From Streptomyces griseoluteus (GTDB taxonomy: Bacteria; Actinomycetota; Actinomycetes; Streptomycetales; Streptomycetaceae): a stretch of 25,019 bases of DNA. Position numbers and translations under genes: made by a program. This document shows positions 21,989 to 25,019 of this stretch, one piece after another (the first letter of the stretch is position 1; the number at the start of each line of letters is the position of its first letter). Under the pieces are notes generated by a model, which made no database searches, was not told the DNA's origin, and was given only the letters and a program-made list of their open reading frames with translations. The DNA is taken from positions 1 through 25,019 of the forward strand of contig JOBE01000079.1 of NCBI GenBank assembly GCA_000717735.1, given 5' to 3'.

Positions 21989-21994
21989 TACCCT
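21989..21994 (+). promoter_or_regulatory. Candidate leaderless -10 of the DUF3039 gene
   Basis: TACCCT lies 8 nt before ATG 22003, with no Shine-Dalgarno, so the gene may be transcribed apart from the yqgE-like gene. Confidence 0.4.
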
Positions 21995-22002
21995 TGGCGG
22001 TT

Positions 22003-22299
22003 ATGAGCACTCTCGAGCCCGAGCGCGGGGCAGGTACGGGAACCCTCGTCGAGCCGACGCCGCAGGTGTCCCACGGTGACGGCGACCACGAGCGCTACGC
22101 CCATTACGTCCAGAAGGACAAGATCATGGCGAGCGCCCTCGACGGCACGCCCGTCGTGGCACTGTGCGGAAAGGTCTGGGTGCCGGGGCGCGACCCCAAG
22201 AAGTACCCGGTCTGTCCGATGTGCAAGGAGATCTACGAATCCATGGGCGCCGGCGGTGGCGACAAGGACAAGGGCGGCAAGGGCGGCAAGGACAAGTAA
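22003..22299 (+). CDS. DUF3039 family protein
   Basis: A 98-aa actinobacterial protein of unknown function. The conserved core is YAHYVQKDKIMASALDGTP, then VVALCGKVWVPGRDPKKYPVCPMCKEIY; the Cys at ALCG and the CPMC pair probably bind a metal. The tail is a Gly/Lys-rich low-complexity run (GGDKDKGGKGGKDK). ATG 22003 is preferred over TTG 21994, which lies on the -10-like box. A very strong terminator follows. Confidence 0.88.
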   Translation: MSTLEPERGAGTGTLVEPTPQVSHGDGDHERYAHYVQKDKIMASALDGTPVVALCGKVWVPGRDPKKYPVCPMCKEIYESMGAGGGDKDKGGKGGKDK

Positions 22300-22317
22300 G
22301 CGGCCCTGACGTCGGGG

Positions 22318-22361
22318 ACGGCCCCCGTCGTACGTACTTCGGTGCGTGCGGCGGGGGCCGT
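22318..22361 (+). terminator. Terminator after the DUF3039 gene
   Basis: A 20-bp stem (22318-22337 with 22342-22361, a few G-U pairs) capped by a TTCG tetraloop, followed by TCCGCG. It isolates the sugar transporter operon. Confidence 0.92.
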
Positions 22362-22449
22362 TCCGCGATTCCGGGGGTGCGGAGGTGTGCGCGGCCGTTG
22401 CGGAGGGTGCTTCCGGTGGTCACGGAGTGGTTGAGGTGGTCGAGACCTC

Positions 22450-22525
22450 TTGTCGGGCCGCCGGAGGCGCGCCTAACCTCACGCGTGTTGTGCAGAACGA
22501 AACGCTCGTTGCGCATGTTGCAACA
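22450..22525 (+). promoter_or_regulatory. Promoter and LacI-like operators of the sugar ABC operon
   Basis: TTGTCG (22450-22455), an 18-bp spacer and TAACCT (22474-22479) form a good HrdB-type promoter. Downstream of the expected start are AACGA(22496-22500)-AACGC-TCGTT(22506-22510) and the perfect 10-bp palindrome TGTTGCAACA (22516-22525). Such sites just after the start point suit a LacI-family repressor, though none is encoded in the window. Confidence 0.65.
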
Positions 22526-22548
22526 CATGCTCGGAGGGGAACCGTTTC

Positions 22549-23892
22549 ATGAAGCTTTCCGCCCTCCCCCAAGCTCTCGGCTTCGCCCGAGCCGGGGGGA
22601 CCCCCATCACCGCCACCGCCGCCGCACTCCTGCTCGCCGCACTCACCGCCACCGCCTGCGCGCCCCGGACCTCCGGTGGCACGGCCACGACGGACGAGAA
22701 GAGCGGCACCCTGCGCGTCTGGCTCTTCCAGGAGGTGAGCAACAAGCCCAAGGAACAGGTCGTCGCGCAGGCCGTCGCCGCCTTCGAGAAGAACCACCCG
22801 GGCGCGAAGGCCGAGGTCGAGTACATCCCCGTCGAGACCCGCGCCCAGCGCGTCAAGGCCGCCTTCAACGACCCCGCCTCCGCGCCCGACCTCATCGAGT
22901 ACGGCAACACCGACACCGCCGGATACGTCAAGGACGGCGGACTCGCCGACATCAGCGCCGAGTTCGCGGCCTGGGACGACGCCAAGGACACCGACCCCAC
23001 CGCGAAGCAGTCCGTCACCGTCGCCGGGAAGGTCTACGGCGCCCCGCTCTTCGTCGGCGTCCGCGCCCTCTACTACCGCACCGACGTCTTCCGGGAACTC
23101 GGCCTCACCGCCCCCAGGACCCAGGCCGAACTCGTCACCACCGCGAAGAAGATCCGCAAGGCGAAGCCCGAGCTCTACGGCATCGCAGTCGGCGGCGCCT
23201 ACACCTACGGCGCCATGCCCTTCGTCTGGGCGGCCGGCGGCGAACTCGCCACCGCGCACGGCGACACGTACAAGGCCGCCGTCAACAGCGAGGCCGCCCG
23301 CACGGGCATCACCACGTACACCTCGCTCTTCGGCGACGACAACTGCCCGGCCGCCAAGTGCGCCCAGATGGGCGGCAACGCCACCGTCACCGCCTTCGCC
23401 GCGGGCAAGGCCGGCATGGCCATCGGCGGCGACTTCAGCCACGCCGCCGTCGAGGCGGGCGCCGTGAAGGGCAAGTACGCCGTCGCGCCGCTGCCCGGCA
23501 CCGCCCCCGGCTCCATCGCCCCCGCCTTCGCGGGCGGCAACAACATCGGTGTCCTGAAGAGCACCTCCCACCGCACCCTCGCCGTCGACCTCCTCAAGTC
23601 CCTGACCGGCAAGGAGACCCAGGGCAGGCTCTTCGACGCGATGGGCTTCCTGCCCACGTACACCGACGTCCGCGCCGCGGCCGCCGAGCGGCAGCCCTTC
23701 GTGAAGCCCTTCATCGACACCCTCGGCGCGGGCACCAGGTTCGTCCCCGCGTCCCCGGGCTGGGGCGGCATCGACGCCTCCCTCGTCCTGCCCACGATGT
23801 TCCAGGAGATCGTCAGCGGCCGTAAGGACGTCAAGGCGGCGACCGACGACGCCGCGAAGAAGATGGACGCGGCGTTCGCCGCCGCGGGCTGA
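22549..23892 (+). CDS. Sugar ABC transporter substrate-binding lipoprotein
   Basis: A 447-aa family-1 solute-binding protein that captures a sugar outside the membrane for import. The signal peptide is long: a short n-region, a ~15-residue insertion (see the repeat at 22564), a hydrophobic core ALLLAALTA, then C37, the likely lipidated Cys (TATAC, an atypical lipobox). The mature part starts LRVWLFQEVSNKPKEQVVAQAVAAFEKNHPG and contains EYGNTDTAGYVKDGGLADIS, both typical. ATG 22549 has GGAGGGG about 9 nt upstream. The permease gene starts 5 nt after the stop. The sugar cannot be named from the sequence. No ATPase gene is visible; in Streptomyces a shared MsiK-type ATPase often serves such importers. 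Confidence 0.93.
   Translation: MKLSALPQALGFARAGGTPITATAAALLLAALTATACAPRTSGGTATTDEKSGTLRVWLFQEVSNKPKEQVVAQAVAAFEKNHPGAKAEVEYIPVETRAQRVKAAFNDPASAPDLIEYGNTDTAGYVKDGGLADISAEFAAWDDAKDTDPTAKQSVTVAGKVYGAPLFVGVRALYYRTDVFRELGLTAPRTQAELVTTAKKIRKAKPELYGIAVGGAYTYGAMPFVWAAGGELATAHGDTYKAAVNSEAARTGITTYTSLFGDDNCPAAKCAQMGGNATVTAFAAGKAGMAIGGDFSHAAVEAGAVKGKYAVAPLPGTAPGSIAPAFAGGNNIGVLKSTSHRTLAVDLLKSLTGKETQGRLFDAMGFLPTYTDVRAAAAERQPFVKPFIDTLGAGTRFVPASPGWGGIDASLVLPTMFQEIVSGRKDVKAATDDAAKKMDAAFAAAG
22564..22607. repeat. Dispersed Streptomyces-type palindromic repeat inside the signal peptide
   Basis: CTCCCCC, AAGCT, CTCGG (22576-22580), CTTCGC loop, CCGAG (22587-22591), CC, GGGGGG, ACCCCCAT: a ~44-bp hairpin with two stems. 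I recall near-identical elements scattered through Streptomyces genomes. Here it is in frame and encodes roughly LPQALGFARAGGTPI. Confidence 0.6.
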
Positions 23893-23897
23893 CGAGG

Positions 23898-24932
23898 ATG
23901 CCGACGACCAGCCGTACGGACACGGCCCGGACGACGAGCGGTGTGGACGGGGCCGGGACGGCGAGCGGTGCGGACGGGGACCGGGCGACGCATCGCGCGG
24001 CCCGGGCGGCGAACCGTTCGGACCCGGCGGCGAACCGTTCGGGACCGGCCCGTGGGCGCGGCTCCGGATGGACGCCCTGGCTCTACCTCCTGCCCGCGCT
24101 CGCCGTGCTCGGCGCCCTGCTCCTCTACCCGATCTACCAGCTCGGGCTCATCTCCTTCCTGGAGTACACCCAGGCCCAGGTCAGCGGCGGCGAACCCACC
24201 TCCTTCAAGGGCTTCGGCAACTACACGGCCCTCTTCGCCGACCCCCAGTTCCGGCAGGTCCTCCTCGCCACCGTCCTCTTCGCCGCCGCCTGCGTCGTCA
24301 CCACGCTCGCCGTCGGCTGCGCCCTCGCCGTACTCCTCACGCGCGTGCGCGCCCTGCCCCGGCTCGTCCTGATGCTGGCCGCGCTCGGCGCCTGGGCCAC
24401 CCCCGCGATCACCGGCTCCACCGTCTGGGTCTTCCTCTTCGACCCCGACTTCGGCCCCGTCAACGGGCTCCTCGGGCTCGGCGACTTCTCCTGGACGTAC
24501 GGGCGGTACAGCGCCTTCGCCCTCGTCCTCCTCGAAGTCGTCTGGTGCTCCTTCCCGTTCGTGATGGTCACCGTCTACGCGGGCATCAGGGCCATCCCGT
24601 CCGAGGTCCTGGAGGCGGCCGCCCTCGACGGCGCCTCGCAGTGGCGGATCTGGCGCTCGGTCATGGCACCGGCCCTCCGGCCGATCCTGGTCGTCGTCAC
24701 GATCCAGTCGGTCATCTGGGACTTCAAGATCTTCACCCAGATCTACGTGATGACGAACGGCGGCGGCATCGCCGGCCAGAACCTCGTCCTCAACGTGTAC
24801 GCCTACCAGAAGGCCTTCGCCTCCTCCGAGTACGGCCTGGGCTCGGCCATCGGCGTCGTCACGCTGCTCATCCTGCTGGTCGTGACCCTCGTGTACCTGC
24901 GCCTGCTGCGACGCCGGGGAGAAGAACTGTGA
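23898..24932 (+). CDS. Sugar ABC transporter permease (MalF/UgpA type)
   Basis: A 344-aa membrane subunit of the importer. After a ~55-aa repetitive hydrophilic N-terminus come about six TM helices, from WLYLLPALAVLGALLLYPIYQL to VVTLLILLVVTLVYLRLL. The cytoplasmic EAA loop that contacts the ATPase is at about 236-262 (EVLEAAALDGASQWRIWRSV, then APALRP). Motifs FKGFGNYTALFADPQF and IWDFKIFTQIYVMT are typical. At ATG 23898 the purine run GAGG directly abuts the start, so a later start such as GTG 23941 is possible. The stop overlaps the next gene by GTGA, showing translational coupling. Confidence 0.92.
   Translation: MPTTSRTDTARTTSGVDGAGTASGADGDRATHRAARAANRSDPAANRSGPARGRGSGWTPWLYLLPALAVLGALLLYPIYQLGLISFLEYTQAQVSGGEPTSFKGFGNYTALFADPQFRQVLLATVLFAAACVVTTLAVGCALAVLLTRVRALPRLVLMLAALGAWATPAITGSTVWVFLFDPDFGPVNGLLGLGDFSWTYGRYSAFALVLLEVVWCSFPFVMVTVYAGIRAIPSEVLEAAALDGASQWRIWRSVMAPALRPILVVVTIQSVIWDFKIFTQIYVMTNGGGIAGQNLVLNVYAYQKAFASSEYGLGSAIGVVTLLILLVVTLVYLRLLRRRGEEL
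23929..24042 (+). repeat. Short tandem repeats in the permease N-terminal coding region
   Basis: Two 27-bp units (from 23929 and 23956) encode TTSGVDGAG and TASGADGDR. Two 21-bp-period units (GGCGGCGAACCGTTCGG at 24005-24021 and 24026-24042) encode AANRSDP and AANRSGP. The segment is poorly conserved-looking and may be untranslated if a later start is used. Confidence 0.7.
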
Positions 24933-24964
24933 GCCTTTTCAGCGTCCGCCGCCCCCTCCGCACC
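24929..24964 (+). CDS. Second sugar ABC permease, 5' end only (MalG type expected)
   Basis: GTG 24929 overlaps the previous stop as GTGA, with GGGGAGAAG upstream. Twelve codons (MSLFSVRRPLRT) are readable before adapter sequence begins. The identity is inferred from operon order only. An annotation continuing past 24964 would translate adapter. Confidence 0.6.
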
Positions 24965-25019
24965 CTGTCTCTTATACACATCTGACGCTGCCGACGAATA
25001 GAGAGGTGTAGATCTCGGT
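24965..25019 (+). other. Illumina Nextera adapter (non-biological)
   Basis: CTGTCTCTTATACACATCT (24965-24983) is the Tn5 mosaic end, then GACGCTGCCGACGA (24984-24997), an 8-base index ATAGAGAG (24998-25005; reverse complement CTCTCTAT, an i5 index) and GTGTAGATCTCGGT (25006-25019), all in library order. Confidence 0.98.

Noticed and set aside
24929..24985. Continuation of the permease frames into ...LSLIHI
   Set aside because: Those residues are translated Nextera mosaic end, not genome sequence.

Overview
The window looks like a chromosomal-core contig of a Streptomyces. Support comes from the very high G+C, the near-exclusive G/C at third codon positions, the many GTG starts and several leaderless starts. 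Gene content and order also match, from memory, the S. coelicolor segment running from pkaA/pkaB and prfB to murA and a sugar ABC transporter. No integrase, transposase, plasmid, prophage or CRISPR signal is visible. The last 55 bases are Nextera library adapter, so biological sequence ends at 24964. The first ~150 bases also look unreliable.

Region 1 (1-4253): the C-terminal tail of a PkaA-like kinase, a PkaB-like Ser/Thr kinase, prfB (RF2), a surface protein with an ETTPPV repeat and an LAETG sortase motif (reading frame broken at the repeat), and a small zinc-ribbon membrane protein on the minus strand.

Region 2 (4489-8531): the conserved run ftsE-ftsX (cell-wall hydrolase control), an S41 PDZ protease, smpB and ssrA. 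SmpB and tmRNA together rescue stalled ribosomes. A strong terminator follows tmRNA.

Region 3 (8543-11118): a truncated YefM/Phd-type antitoxin remnant, then an MFS exporter divergent from a LysR regulator with inverted repeats between them.

Region 4 (11119-14084): narK and nnaR, the nitrate/nitrite module. NnaR is a HemD-like domain fused to an OmpR-type winged helix. GlnR-like boxes with 11-bp spacing lie upstream of both genes, the one before nnaR being the clearer. A striking A+T-rich 36-bp palindrome follows nnaR.

Region 5 (14135-19775): a GNAT acetyltransferase, a HelD-type RNA-polymerase helicase, a probable structured small RNA ending in a 15-bp terminator, an NAD-type malic enzyme with an ACT domain, and the nucleoid protein HU (hupA). 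A cluster of three hairpins separates hupA from convergent murA.

Region 6 (19775-24964): murA (peptidoglycan precursor), YqgE, a DUF3039 protein, and a sugar ABC importer (lipoprotein, permease, start of a second permease). A dispersed palindromic repeat appears to be inserted in the lipoprotein signal peptide.

Most of the window is ordinary housekeeping sequence. The items best worth a second look are the candidate sRNA at 17218-17380, the orphan antitoxin beside ssrA, the two GlnR-like arrays, the 14049-14084 palindrome and the palindromic insertion in the signal peptide.
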